A stretch of 64,000 bases of DNA from Muribaculaceae bacterium (GCA_017409345.1 JAFQSX010000012.1:62001-126000); one strand, 5' to 3'. Positions 52,732 to 62,304 are shown, counted from the first letter of the stretch. Notes: generated by a model not told the origin, from the letters alone. A program made the numbers and translations.

Positions 52732-55635
52732 ATGCAAAGTAAAGGAACATTAGGAACCGTCGTTTCAGGCGTTATTGCCATTTTCTTGGTAATAGTGTGT
52801 CTTTTCTACATGTCTTTCTCTTTTGTTTCAAGTAGTTATGAGTCAAAAGCAGAAGAGTATGCCCTTAAAATGGCAGGAAAAGAAGGAAGCGAATCTGAGA
52901 CTTACAACAAGGCTTATAACCAATACCTTAAAAGCCATGGTGATTCAACAGTTTATCTCGGTTATACTCTCAACGAGGTGCGCAAATGGGGTGTAAACCT
53001 CGGTCTTGACCTCAAAGGTGGTATGAACGTGATTCTTCAATTAGATATGCCCGATGTAGTTCGTGGTATGGCTAATGTTGCTGCAAATGACAGCGTATTT
53101 GAAAAAGCACTTAAATTTGCTGATGAACAAGTTGCTAATCATCAATCAGACGACTTCGTGGGCTCATTCCTCGAAGAGTATAGCAAACTTAACCCAAAAG
53201 CCAATTATGCTGAATTATTTAAAGATAAAGTGGCTAAAGGCGATGGTATTGATGCAGTAAGAAATAAAATTAAAGCAGAGGTAAAAAGCCTCGTTGAAAC
53301 ATCGGCAACAAACGTACTCCGTAGCCGTATCGACCAATTTGGTGTTGTTTCTCCTAACATTCAAGTCCTTAAAGATAAAGACGGCCAAATTCTTCTTGAA
53401 CTTCCTGGTGTAAAAGACCACGACCGCGTACGCGATCTTTTGCTCCGTTCGGCTGCTCTTGAATTCTATACAGCCTACAAGCAAGATGAACGTCAAACAG
53501 CATTCAATGCTCTTACTCAACTCAATGATGCATTTGCTGCTGATTCAGTAAACGCTGGTAAGAAAAAACTTTATGAAATTCTTGCAAATGCTAATCCCGG
53601 TGCTTCAATTGCCGGTTATGTAGCCGACGAAATGGCTATTGCATCGGTTGATTCTATTTTGGCATATGGCGAAGCAAAGAAAATCCTTCCTGCCGATATG
53701 GAACTCCGTTGGAGTGTTAAACCTGAAAAATTCACTGACCGTTCAACAGGTGAAGAAGTTGTTCTCGGTTATGGTTTATATGTATTGAAATCAACAAATG
53801 GCAAGCCTGCACTTGATGGTGATTGTGTAGTTGATGCTTCTACCGGTCTTGATGACTTCAAAGGTAGCACAGTATCAATGACAATGGATGGTGAAGGTGC
53901 TAAAGGTTGGGCTCGCGTAACAGGCGCTAACGTAGGTAACCAAATTGCTATCGTACTTGACGACCGTGTATATTCAGCACCTAATGTGAACGATGCTATC
54001 GAAGGTGGCCGTTCTGAAATCACAGGTGACTTCTCAGTTGAAGAAGCAAAAGACTTGGCAAACGTGTTGAAGAGTGGTAAAATGACTGCTAAAGTTGAAA
54101 TCATCTCTGACATGGTTATCGGTCCATCACTTGGTCAACAAGCAATTGAAGCAGGTTTCATTTCATTCATCGTGGCACTCGTGTTGTTGATGATCTTCAT
54201 GATGGCATACTATGGTGTAATCCCCGGTATGGTAGCCAACTTCGCATTGATTTGTAACTTGTTCTTTACATTTGGAATCCTTTCTTCATTCCAAGCAGTA
54301 TTGACAATGTCGGGTATTGCCGGTATCGTACTTTCTCTTGGTATGGCTGTGGATGCTAACGTGCTTATCTTTGAACGTACCAAAGAAGAACTTCGTGCAG
54401 GTAAAGGCGTGCGTGCTGCTATCGCTGATGGTTATAGCAACGCATTCTCTGCAATCTTTGACTCTAACTTAACTTCAATCATCACAGGTGTTATCTTGAT
54501 GTCGTATGGAACAGGTCCTATCAAAGGTTTCGCTACTACATTGATTATTGGTATCGTTTGCTCATTCTTCACAGCAGTATATTTGAGCCGTATCATCTTT
54601 ATCTGGTGGGGTAAAACAAAAGCATTCCAAAAACTTACATTCACAACTGCTATTTCAAAGAATGTGTTTACTAATGCTAAATATAACTTCCTCGGTGGTC
54701 GCAAGATTGGATTCTCAGTATGCGCAGTATTTATCGCAATTGTAATAGCATCATTCTTCTTCAAAGGACTTAACCAAGGTATCGACTTCTCAGGTGGTCG
54801 CAACTATGTTGCTAAATTTGAACAAAGTGTTGATCCTGTTAAACTTCAAGAAGAACTTGCACCTGAATTCCCTGATGCATCGGTTTCAGTTATTACAATT
54901 GAAAACTCTAACCAAGTGCGTATCTCTACCAACTATAAAATCAATGATGAAAATGCAAGCGTAGATAAAGAAATTACTGACAAGTTGTTTAAGGTATTGA
55001 AACCTTATCTACGTCAAGGTATGACTGCTGAAGAGTTCTCTACTACCGACGCAAACCAAGGTATCATCAGTTCTCAAAAGGTAGGTCCTACAGTGGCAGA
55101 TGATATGCGTACAGGTGCTATCATAGCAGTGATTCTTTCACTTATTGCTATGTTCTTGTACATTTTGGTACGTTTCCGCAATGTCGCATTCTCTGTAGGT
55201 GCGCTTGCCGCTGTTGCATTTACTGCATTTTCAATTATTGGTGTTTACTCACTTTGTTGGGGTTGGTTGCCATTTGCAATGGAAATTGACCAAAACTTCA
55301 TCGCTGCAATATTGACAATCATCGGTTATCAAATCAATGACACCGTGGTGGTATTTGACCGTGTGCGTGAAAATGTAGGTCTTTATCCTAAACAAGACTT
55401 CTTTACAACAATCAATAATTCAATTAACGCTACATTGGGTCGTACAGTGATGACTTCAGGTACTACATTGCTCGTATTGCTTTGTATCTTCATCCTTGGT
55501 GGTGATGCAATTCGCAGTTTCGTATTTGCAATGTTGATTGGTGTAATCATCGGTACTCTTGCAACTATGTTCGTTGCATCTCCCGTTGCTTACCTTACTG
55601 ACAGCCGTCGCAAAGCAAAAAAGGCTTCAAAGTAA
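52732..55635 (+). CDS. secDF: Protein translocase subunit SecDF (fused)
   Basis: A 967-residue inner-membrane protein that uses the proton gradient to pull exported proteins from the SecYEG channel. SecD and SecF are joined in one chain. The SecD half has an N-terminal helix, LGLDLKGGMNVILQLD (about 93), a large periplasmic domain, and five late helices with AGIVLSLGMAVDANVLIFER. The SecF half has NQGIDFSGGRNYVAKF (about 680) and IGYQINDTVVVFDRVREN (about 865). The conserved Asp of the D4 motif is present in AVDANV. Codon use resembles the highly expressed SusC operon. The gene is transcribed alone from a good promoter. Identification is secure. Confidence 0.97.
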   Translation: MQSKGTLGTVVSGVIAIFLVIVCLFYMSFSFVSSSYESKAEEYALKMAGKEGSESETYNKAYNQYLKSHGDSTVYLGYTLNEVRKWGVNLGLDLKGGMNVILQLDMPDVVRGMANVAANDSVFEKALKFADEQVANHQSDDFVGSFLEEYSKLNPKANYAELFKDKVAKGDGIDAVRNKIKAEVKSLVETSATNVLRSRIDQFGVVSPNIQVLKDKDGQILLELPGVKDHDRVRDLLLRSAALEFYTAYKQDERQTAFNALTQLNDAFAADSVNAGKKKLYEILANANPGASIAGYVADEMAIASVDSILAYGEAKKILPADMELRWSVKPEKFTDRSTGEEVVLGYGLYVLKSTNGKPALDGDCVVDASTGLDDFKGSTVSMTMDGEGAKGWARVTGANVGNQIAIVLDDRVYSAPNVNDAIEGGRSEITGDFSVEEAKDLANVLKSGKMTAKVEIISDMVIGPSLGQQAIEAGFISFIVALVLLMIFMMAYYGVIPGMVANFALICNLFFTFGILSSFQAVLTMSGIAGIVLSLGMAVDANVLIFERTKEELRAGKGVRAAIADGYSNAFSAIFDSNLTSIITGVILMSYGTGPIKGFATTLIIGIVCSFFTAVYLSRIIFIWWGKTKAFQKLTFTTAISKNVFTNAKYNFLGGRKIGFSVCAVFIAIVIASFFFKGLNQGIDFSGGRNYVAKFEQSVDPVKLQEELAPEFPDASVSVITIENSNQVRISTNYKINDENASVDKEITDKLFKVLKPYLRQGMTAEEFSTTDANQGIISSQKVGPTVADDMRTGAIIAVILSLIAMFLYILVRFRNVAFSVGALAAVAFTAFSIIGVYSLCWGWLPFAMEIDQNFIAAILTIIGYQINDTVVVFDRVRENVGLYPKQDFFTTINNSINATLGRTVMTSGTTLLVLLCIFILGGDAIRSFVFAMLIGVIIGTLATMFVASPVAYLTDSRRKAKKASK

Positions 55636-55660
55636 TAAACTAATAAACTTTATATTTCAA

Positions 55661-55695
55661 ACTACCGCAATCTCGTGATTGCGGTAGTTTTTTTA
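55661..55695 (+). terminator. Terminator after secDF
   Basis: Perfect 12-bp stem ACTACCGCAATC/GATTGCGGTAGT, TCGT loop, then seven T. Confidence 0.9.
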
Positions 55696-55844
55696 TGTTT
55701 ATTGGTTTGCGCAAAATAGAAAGAAGAGGCATTTCCTATATAATAATGTGTATTTTGTCATGATTTTTACTCCAATATGGGAAAACAATGTTAAAAAATG
55801 CCCGATAATTTGTTGATAATAGTAACTATATGATTTCTTTTTTC

Positions 55845-55852
55845 TAATTTTG
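55845..55852 (+). promoter_or_regulatory. -7 box of the topA promoter
   Basis: TAATTTTG, about 40 bases before the start codon. No clear -33 box is seen at the usual distance. Confidence 0.45.
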
Positions 55853-55893
55853 TCGGTCGAAAAAATTAAAATGGATTAAAATAGGAAAAATAT

Positions 55894-58236
55894 ATGCTGA
55901 AAAATCTTGTAATAGTCGAATCTCCAGCCAAAGCCAAAACAATTGAAAAATTTCTTGGCAAAGATTATAAAGTAATGTCAAGTTACGGACATATCCGTGA
56001 TTTGCGAAAAAAGAATTTCAGCATTGATGTTGAAAATAATTTCGCACCTATATACGAAATACCCGAAGACAAGAAAGAACTTGTCGCTACATTGAAAAAA
56101 ATGGCAAGTGAGGCACAGATGGTGTGGCTCGCATCCGATGAAGACCGTGAAGGGGAGGCTATCTCATGGCACCTTTATGAAGTGCTGGGTTTAAAACCCG
56201 AAAACACTCGTCGCATTGTATTTCATGAAATTACCAAAAATGCGATCCTTAATGCAATCGAGAATCCTCGTTCGATAGATATGAATCTTGTTGATGCGCA
56301 ACAAGCGCGCCGTGTGCTTGACCGCATTGTGGGCTTTGAACTATCACCTGTGTTATGGAAAAAAATAAAACCTGCATTGTCGGCCGGTCGTGTGCAATCG
56401 GTGGCTGTGCGTCTCATCGTAGAGCGTGAAGAAGAAATAAAAGCATTTAAGTCGGAGCCTTACTTCAGAGTGAATGCGGTGTTTACTACAACTGACGGTG
56501 CTGAAGTTAAAGCCGAGTTGTCAAAACGCTTGGCAAGTGAAGAAGAAGCACAGAAGTTTCTTACCGATTGTATCAGTGCAACATATAAAGTGGGGGATGT
56601 GAATGTGAAACCGATGAAAAAATCTCCCGCTCCTCCATTTACGACTTCAACTCTCCAACAAGAAGCATCGCGTAAACTAGGTTTTACCGTGTCACAAACA
56701 ATGATGGTGGCTCAACGTCTATATGAAGCAGGGCATATCACATATATGCGTACCGACTCGGTAAATCTTTCATCGCTTGCAATAAATACCATCTCAAAAG
56801 AGATTAAAGATAAACTAGGCGAGCAATATCTCAAGGTGCGTCGCTATCACACTAATTCTAAAGGTGCACAAGAGGCTCACGAGGCTATCCGACCAACTTA
56901 TATTGATAAACATGAAATCGACGGCACGTCGCAAGAAAAACGCCTTTATGCGCTTATCTGGAAACGTACTATTGCATCGCAAATGGCCGATGCCGAATTG
57001 GAAAAAACCACAATAGATATTTTGCCCTCTACTCGTAGCGAAAATTTCATTGCTATCGGTGAGGTTATCAAGTTTGATGGGTTCCTAAATGTATATATAG
57101 AAGGCCACGACGATGATAATGCTGAGGCAGAGTCAGAAGGCTTATTGCCAATGATGAAAGTCGGTGATGGCTTGGCAAATAAATCTATTGTGGCAACTCA
57201 ACGCTTTACTCAACAACCCATTCGTTACACTGAAGCATCGTTGGTAAAAAAGATGGAAGAGTTGGGAATAGGACGTCCTTCAACATACGCGCCTACTATT
57301 TCAACAATTCAACAGCGTGAGTATGTTGAAAAAGGAGACAAGCAAGGCGAAAAACGTGAATTTGTCACTCTCACTCTCAAAGCGGGAAAAATTGCTACTC
57401 GCACAAAGAGTGAAACAGTGGGAGCCGATAAAGGGAAACTCATACCGACCGATATAGGGGTTGTCGTTAATGAGTTCTTGACTAAATATTTCCCTAATAT
57501 TCTTGATTATAATTTTACTGCCAATGTTGAAGAGAAATTTGACGATGTGGCCGAAGGAAAATTACAATGGAGCGATGAAATAGGGGAATTCTATACAATG
57601 TTCCACCCCGGAGTAGAAGAGGCTATGAATATGCGTCTCGAACACAAAGTCGGGGAGCGACAATTGGGAGTAGATCCCAAAACCGGTAAACCAGTTTCGG
57701 TAAAAATCGGTCGATTTGGTCCTTTAGTGCAATTAGGCGAAGGTGATGTAGAAGAAAAACCACAATTTGCTTCGTTGTTGAAAGGGCAATCGGTGTCAAC
57801 TATCACGCTTGAAGAAGCGTTGAAACTATTTGAATTCCCTCGCACAATAGGTGAATATGAAGATAAAGATGTGACAGTGGCTATAGGCCGATTCGGACCA
57901 TATATTAAGCACGACAATAAATTTGTATCAATTCCTAAAGCATATGCTCCAGCAGCCATCACTCTTGAAGAGGCAATACAGTTGATTGTGGATAAACGTG
58001 AAGCCGAAACCAAGAAAGTGGTTAAAACATTTGATGAAGATGCCGACTTGCAAATTCTCAATGGTCGTTATGGGGTTTATATCGCTTATAAGAAATCAAA
58101 TTATAAGATACCCAAGACGGTGAAAGAACCGGCTAATCTCACTTATGATGAGTGTAAAGAGATTATCGAATCGCAAGATTCAACTCCAAAGAAGTCAACT
58201 ACTCGTCGCCGTGTAACTACTCGTAAAAAAGCATAA
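55894..58236 (+). CDS. topA: DNA topoisomerase I (type IA)
   Basis: A 780-residue enzyme that relaxes negative supercoils by cutting one strand. The Toprim domain begins LVIVESPAKAKTIEKFLG and holds the SDEDREGEAISWH metal site (about 88-100). The nucleophile is the tyrosine of ITYMRTDSVNLS (about 284). Later motifs include GIGRPSTYAPTI. Instead of the zinc fingers of E. coli TopA, the C-terminal part carries repeats of the GRFGPxxxxG type (about 605-760), then an Arg/Lys-rich tail. An RluA-type gene begins 5 bases after the stop. Identification is secure. Confidence 0.97.
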   Translation: MLKNLVIVESPAKAKTIEKFLGKDYKVMSSYGHIRDLRKKNFSIDVENNFAPIYEIPEDKKELVATLKKMASEAQMVWLASDEDREGEAISWHLYEVLGLKPENTRRIVFHEITKNAILNAIENPRSIDMNLVDAQQARRVLDRIVGFELSPVLWKKIKPALSAGRVQSVAVRLIVEREEEIKAFKSEPYFRVNAVFTTTDGAEVKAELSKRLASEEEAQKFLTDCISATYKVGDVNVKPMKKSPAPPFTTSTLQQEASRKLGFTVSQTMMVAQRLYEAGHITYMRTDSVNLSSLAINTISKEIKDKLGEQYLKVRRYHTNSKGAQEAHEAIRPTYIDKHEIDGTSQEKRLYALIWKRTIASQMADAELEKTTIDILPSTRSENFIAIGEVIKFDGFLNVYIEGHDDDNAEAESEGLLPMMKVGDGLANKSIVATQRFTQQPIRYTEASLVKKMEELGIGRPSTYAPTISTIQQREYVEKGDKQGEKREFVTLTLKAGKIATRTKSETVGADKGKLIPTDIGVVVNEFLTKYFPNILDYNFTANVEEKFDDVAEGKLQWSDEIGEFYTMFHPGVEEAMNMRLEHKVGERQLGVDPKTGKPVSVKIGRFGPLVQLGEGDVEEKPQFASLLKGQSVSTITLEEALKLFEFPRTIGEYEDKDVTVAIGRFGPYIKHDNKFVSIPKAYAPAAITLEEAIQLIVDKREAETKKVVKTFDEDADLQILNGRYGVYIAYKKSNYKIPKTVKEPANLTYDECKEIIESQDSTPKKSTTRRRVTTRKKA

Positions 58237-58241
58237 TCATA

Positions 58242-59165
58242 ATGGCAAAGAAACTTACGCATAAGCCGGGTGCCGAACGTCAACGCTTTCGCCCCGACAT
58301 TATAGAAACCTATAAGGTTGAGACTGAAACTACGTTGTTGCCATTCTTGTTTGAGTCAATGCCTCAACGAAAACGTGTTACCGTTAAAGATTATCTTAAG
58401 CATAATCAAGTGGCAGTGAATAATGTGCCATTGACGCAGTTTAACACCGAGTTGCATCCCGGAGATGAGGTGAAAGTAAATATTTCGCGTGAGTTTCAAG
58501 TGTTTTATCATCGACGTATGCAATTAGTATATGAAGATGATGATATCATTGTAGTAAATAAGGGTTATGGCTTGTTATCAATGGGAACCGATAAGGTGAA
58601 GGATGGTACAGCCTATTCAATTGTCCGTGACTATGTAAAATGGCAAGACCCTCGAAATAAGATATTTATTGTGCATCGTCTTGATCGCGACACATCGGGG
58701 CTGATGATGTTTGCTAAAAGCATTGAGGCTAAAGAAGCAATGCAGCATAATTGGAATAATATGGTGCTCAATCGCAAATATTTGGCCGTCGTAGAAGGTA
58801 AGGTTGAAGAAACTGAAGGTACAATAAAAAGTTATCTTGCCGAGAATACTCAGTTTGAAGTATATTCAACCGAAAACCCCGAAGAAGGTCAACTCGCGGT
58901 AACTCGTTATAAAACACTAAAATGCAAAAACGGATATACGTTGCTTGAGGTGGAACTTGATACCGGTCGTAAAAATCAGATTCGTGTTCACATGAAAGAC
59001 CTTGGGCACCCCATCGTTGGCGACCGCAAATATGGTGCGAGAACAAGCCCCATACATCGTCTGGCACTTCATGCACAGACACTCCGTTTTATCCACCCCA
59101 TCACTCGCAAAGAGATGAATTTTACAACCCCCATCCCATCTTCATTTGACTCAATCGTCAAGTAA
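58242..59165 (+). CDS. RluA-family RNA pseudouridine synthase
   Basis: A 307-residue enzyme that isomerises uridines in ribosomal or transfer RNA. An S4-like RNA-binding domain (about 30-90; VTVKDYLKHNQVAVNN) precedes the catalytic domain. The active-site aspartate lies in IFIVHRLDRDTSGLM (about 148), and GRKNQIRVHMKDLGHPIVGD is the second family motif. The exact RNA target cannot be assigned. It starts 5 bases after topA and shares its transcript. Its stop codon is followed immediately by an AT-rich palindromic repeat. Confidence 0.94.
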   Translation: MAKKLTHKPGAERQRFRPDIIETYKVETETTLLPFLFESMPQRKRVTVKDYLKHNQVAVNNVPLTQFNTELHPGDEVKVNISREFQVFYHRRMQLVYEDDDIIVVNKGYGLLSMGTDKVKDGTAYSIVRDYVKWQDPRNKIFIVHRLDRDTSGLMMFAKSIEAKEAMQHNWNNMVLNRKYLAVVEGKVEETEGTIKSYLAENTQFEVYSTENPEEGQLAVTRYKTLKCKNGYTLLEVELDTGRKNQIRVHMKDLGHPIVGDRKYGARTSPIHRLALHAQTLRFIHPITRKEMNFTTPIPSSFDSIVK

Positions 59166-59210
59166 TTCATAATGCATAATTTATCAAGTGATAATTTATA
59201 ATTCATAATG
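59164..59210. repeat. AT-rich palindromic repeat after the RluA-type gene
   Basis: AATTCATAATGCATAATTT and a second, inverted part ending TTATAATTCATAATGG. It begins at the stop codon of the preceding gene and ends three bases before the next start codon. Confidence 0.7.
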
Positions 59211-59212
59211 GA

Positions 59213-59587
59213 ATGAGTGGGTATAATGAAGGAAATATTATTGTACATAAAAGTAAATTGTTTGCTATAAGGAGCATAAATTTATATAAATTTTTATGTA
59301 AAGAGCATGCCGAGTATGTGATTTCAAAGCAACTTCTGAGAAGTGGAACGAGTATAGGAGCAAACGTAAAAGAGGCAATAAGAGCTCAGACTCTCCCCGA
59401 TTTTATTACTAAGATGAATGTTGCATTAAAAGAGGCAAGCGAAAGTGAGTATTGGATTGAGTTGCTTCAAGAAACAAATTTTATAGATAATGCAAGCGCA
59501 GGTAGCCTTTTAGCAGATTGTGTTGAATTGATAAAGTTGCTCACTGCAATAATTAAAACCTCAAAAGAAAAGCAATGCAATATGTAG
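59213..59587 (+). CDS. Four-helix-bundle protein (23S rRNA intervening-sequence type)
   Basis: A 124-residue protein of the IVP/TIGR02436 family (PF05635). Family traits: FAIRSINLYKFL, KQLLRSGTSIGANVKEAIRAQ (about 40-60), TKMNVALKEASESEYWIELL (about 65-85). Such proteins were first seen inside 23S rRNA insertions, and relatives occur as Avd subunits of diversity-generating retroelements. Here no rRNA or reverse transcriptase is nearby. The gene is framed on both sides by AT-rich palindromic repeats, which suggests that it may travel with them. The biochemical role is unknown; a basic surface and RNA binding are typical of the family. Confidence 0.88.
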   Translation: MSGYNEGNIIVHKSKLFAIRSINLYKFLCKEHAEYVISKQLLRSGTSIGANVKEAIRAQTLPDFITKMNVALKEASESEYWIELLQETNFIDNASAGSLLADCVELIKLLTAIIKTSKEKQCNM

Positions 59588-59660
59588 CATAATGCATTAT
59601 GAATTATGCATTAATAATAGCAAATAGTTAATTATGAATTATGCATTATGAATTAATAAT
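59588..59660. repeat. AT-rich palindromic repeats running into the sugar kinase gene
   Basis: CATAATGCATTATGAATTAT-type units at 59588-59613 directly after the preceding stop codon, and another at 59631-59660. The second supplies the start codon and first codons of the kinase. Confidence 0.7.
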
Positions 59661-60489
59661 AGGTTTGGGAGAGGTATTGTGGGATATGCTCCCACAAGGG
59701 CGTCAATTGGGGGGTGCACCGGCTAATTTTGCCTATCATGTGAGCCAATTAGGCTATCAAGGCATTATTGTGAGTGCAGTGGGGAATGATGCGCTTGGGA
59801 ATGACATTGTTAAAGAGTTAGATTCTCATGGCATTGCGTCGCGCATATCTATCGTTGATGCTCCCACCGGAGTTGTAAATGTGTCGGTCGATGATAAGGG
59901 GATTCCCTCTTATGAAATCGTTGAAAATGTGGCATGGGATAATATCCCATATAGTGAAGATCTGCAATATTTAGCATCACAAGCGGTTGCGGTGTGTTTT
60001 GGGTCACTTGCACAACGTGAGGTCGTGTCACGTGATACCATAATACAATTTATTGAGTCCTTACCCCCTACATGTTTGAAAGTCTTTGATATAAACCTAC
60101 GTCAGAGATACTATACTCGCGAGATTATAGAGTGGTCATTGGAACATTGCGACGTGTTGAAACTCAATGATGACGAGTTGGCGATTATAAAGGAAATGCT
60201 AGAAGCCACTACATTGAGTGATGACTCATTTGTGGCAAAATTGAAGCAACTCTATGATTTAAAGATTGTAATACTCACATGTGGAGAAAAGGGTAGTAGT
60301 GTATATTATGACGATGAGGTGAATTTTGAATTAACCCCACAGGTAGAGGTGGTTGACACCGTTGGAGCAGGAGATTCGTTTACTGCCGCATTTGTAGCAA
60401 CCTTATTGCAAGGAAAATCGGTCGTCGAAGCACATCGCCAAGCCGTAGCGACCTCCGCTACTACTTGCACCCACAAGGGGGCAATATAA
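59641..60489 (+). CDS. PfkB-family carbohydrate kinase, fructokinase-like
   Basis: A 282-residue sugar kinase. It has IIGLGEVLWDMLP at the start, the first PfkB signature in GGAPANFAYHVSQLG (about 24-38), and the second DTVGAGDSFTAAF (about 239-251) with the catalytic aspartate. The pattern resembles bacterial fructokinases. The start ATG and the codons for HYEL lie within an AT-rich repeat, while IIGLGEVLW is conserved, so the repeat seems to have replaced the original start. No neighbour indicates its pathway. Confidence 0.92.
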   Translation: MHYELIIGLGEVLWDMLPQGRQLGGAPANFAYHVSQLGYQGIIVSAVGNDALGNDIVKELDSHGIASRISIVDAPTGVVNVSVDDKGIPSYEIVENVAWDNIPYSEDLQYLASQAVAVCFGSLAQREVVSRDTIIQFIESLPPTCLKVFDINLRQRYYTREIIEWSLEHCDVLKLNDDELAIIKEMLEATTLSDDSFVAKLKQLYDLKIVILTCGEKGSSVYYDDEVNFELTPQVEVVDTVGAGDSFTAAFVATLLQGKSVVEAHRQAVATSATTCTHKGAI

Positions 60490-60644
60490 ATGAAATGAAA
60501 GAGGATAGAGTAGAAAGCAAAAATAAGTCTTTCAGCGCTTGTTTGAGCGAATCCTATGTAATTAAATTTTAATGGATTTGTTATATTTAACTATGTCAGA
60601 TTTTAATTTTCCTGTTTCCTCTTTTCATTTTCCTCTTTAAATAC

Positions 60645-60652
60645 TATCTTTG
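60645..60652 (+). promoter_or_regulatory. -7 box of the thyA promoter
   Basis: TATCTTTG, 25 bases before the thyA start codon; the upstream region is T-rich with only a weak -33 box. No gene is seen in the gap from 60490 to 60677. Confidence 0.6.
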
Positions 60653-60677
60653 TAAGAAATTATAACCCTCTACACTC

Positions 60678-61472
60678 ATGAAACAATATCTCGACCTCCT
60701 AAGCCATATAATGGAACATGGCACTCAAAAGAGTGACCGAACAGGTACCGGAACGCGAAGCGTATTTGGTTATCAAATGCGTTTTAATCTTGCCGATGGT
60801 TTCCCATTGCTCACCACAAAGAAACTACACCTCAAATCAATCATTCATGAATTGTTGTGGTTCCTCAAAGGGGATACAAATGCAAGGTATCTTCAAGAAA
60901 ACGGTGTGAGAATATGGAATGAGTGGGCCGATGAAAATGGCGATCTTGGTCATATCTATGGCTATCAATGGCGTTCATGGCCCGATTATAATGGAGGACA
61001 TATCGACCAAATTTCGGAAGTGATTGAAACAATCAAAAATAACCCCGATTCGCGTCGCATAATTGTGAGTGCATGGAATGTGGCAGATCTTCCCAATATG
61101 AATTTGCCTCCTTGTCACGCATTCTTCCAATTCTATGTGGCCGATGGCAAATTGAGTCTTCAGCTTTACCAACGAAGTGCCGACACATTCCTCGGTGTGC
61201 CGTTCAATATTGCATCTTATGCGCTATTGCTCATGATGGTGGCGCAAGTAACCGGTCTTGAGGTGGGCGATTTTGTTCACACCCTTGGCGATGCTCATAT
61301 CTATAACAACCACTTTGAGCAGATTCAAGAACAATTATCGCGCGAACCACGCAAATTGCCTCGCATGGTAATTAATCCCGAAGTGAAAAATATTTTTGAT
61401 TTCAAATACGAAGATTTTACACTCGAAGATTACGACCCACACCCCCACATCAAAGGCATTGTAGCAGTCTAA
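60678..61472 (+). CDS. thyA: Thymidylate synthase
   Basis: A 264-residue enzyme, the usual ThyA length, that makes dTMP from dUMP with methylene-tetrahydrofolate. Motifs: [14 protein letters not shown] (about 19-32), [20 protein letters not shown], the catalytic cysteine in [12 protein letters not shown] (about 146), and [20 protein letters not shown] (about 165-184). The dihydrofolate reductase gene lies 130-170 bases downstream and regenerates the folate cofactor that ThyA oxidises. A repeat block separates them. Identification is secure. Confidence 0.98.
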   Translation: MKQYLDLLSHIMEHGTQKSDRTGTGTRSVFGYQMRFNLADGFPLLTTKKLHLKSIIHELLWFLKGDTNARYLQENGVRIWNEWADENGDLGHIYGYQWRSWPDYNGGHIDQISEVIETIKNNPDSRRIIVSAWNVADLPNMNLPPCHAFFQFYVADGKLSLQLYQRSADTFLGVPFNIASYALLLMMVAQVTGLEVGDFVHTLGDAHIYNNHFEQIQEQLSREPRKLPRMVINPEVKNIFDFKYEDFTLEDYDPHPHIKGIVAV

Positions 61473-61475
61473 CTT

Positions 61476-61528
61476 TAATGCATAATTAACTCGGTCAAGC
61501 CTCGTTGACCCCTTTGGGGTTCATAATG
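61476..61528. repeat. AT-rich repeat joined to dispersed GC-rich repeat, copy 3
   Basis: TAATGCATAATTAA begins three bases after the thyA stop and passes straight into CTCGGTCAAGCCTCGTTGA (from 61490), then TTCATAATGC. The GC-rich part thus appears inserted inside an AT-rich unit. Confidence 0.7.
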
Positions 61529-61641
61529 CTTTCTTGTTGTCATCTGTCTTTTAGAATGCTTGGAGTTAGGAAGGGACAAAAAGTAAATAAAATATATCAT
61601 TAAGAATGATGAATAATAACCATAATGAGATTTTAGGTAAG

Positions 61642-62133
61642 ATGGATATATCAATAATAGTTGCAGTGGCTCGTGATAATGCTATTGGGCGAAAGGGAGA
61701 TTTGTTGTTTCATATCAGTGCCGATTTGCGTCGATTTAAAGAGATAACAATGGGTCACCCCATCATTATGGGGCGTAAAACCTTTGAATCATTCCCCAAA
61801 GGGCCGCTTCCCGGACGTCAAAATATCGTTATTACTCGTCAAAGCGACTATACTCGCGAGGGAATAACTGTTGTGGGCTCATTTGCCGATGCTCTCACGG
61901 CGGCAAATGACGTAGATGGAGTATTTGTTATCGGAGGTGGAGAAATCTATCGTGAGGCGATTAAAAGCGCTTCAAAACTATATCTTACCGAGATTGACGC
62001 ATCGGTTGATGATGCCGACACATTTTTCCCTGCAATAGATACAAAAGAATGGCAGGTAACCGAAGAAGGGGAGTGGATTGTCGATGAACGCACCGGAGCA
62101 CGTTATCGCTTCATTTGTTTATCTCGCCAATAA
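61642..62133 (+). CDS. folA: Dihydrofolate reductase
   Basis: A 163-residue enzyme that reduces dihydrofolate to tetrahydrofolate with NADPH. The ATG at 61642 gives MDISIIVAVARDNAIGRKGD, the usual start of the family; an in-frame ATG at 61606 would add twelve Asn-rich residues. Motifs: DLLFHISADLRRFKEIT (with the active-site aspartate position), HPIIMGRKTFESFP, RQNIVITR, VFVIGGGEIYREAI and YLTEIDASVDDADTFFP. It follows thyA and completes the dTMP cycle. tRNA-Arg is 28 bases downstream. Confidence 0.96.
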   Translation: MDISIIVAVARDNAIGRKGDLLFHISADLRRFKEITMGHPIIMGRKTFESFPKGPLPGRQNIVITRQSDYTREGITVVGSFADALTAANDVDGVFVIGGGEIYREAIKSASKLYLTEIDASVDDADTFFPAIDTKEWQVTEEGEWIVDERTGARYRFICLSRQ

Positions 62134-62161
62134 CCACTATCTTTGCCACGCAAATAGAGAA

Positions 62162-62233
62162 GCCTCGGTAGTTCAACGGATAGAATAGAAGTTTCCTAAA
62201 CTTTTGATAGCAGTTCGATTCTGCTCCGAGGTA
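62162..62233 (+). tRNA. tRNA-Arg (anticodon CCT)
   Basis: Complete cloverleaf of 72 bases: acceptor GCCTCGG/CCGAGGT with one G-U pair, anticodon arm GAAGT/ACTTT with loop TTCCTAA (anticodon CCT, Arg), T arm AGCAG/CTGCT with TTCGATT. CCA is not encoded. Confidence 0.95.
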
Positions 62234-62245
62234 CAAAGTGATGTC

Positions 62246-62285
62246 AAGAAGAGCAGTGCCAATGGCGCTGCTCTTCTTGTTTTTA
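62246..62285 (+). terminator. Terminator after tRNA-Arg
   Basis: Stem AAGAAGAGCAG/CTGCTCTTCTT with further inner pairing (TGCC/GGCG) and a run of T. Confidence 0.9.
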
Positions 62286-62304
62286 GTGAAGTTGGAATGG
62301 GAGA

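Noticed and set aside
59213..59587. rRNA intervening sequence or diversity-generating retroelement
   Set aside because: Neither 23S rRNA, a reverse transcriptase nor template/variable repeats are found nearby.
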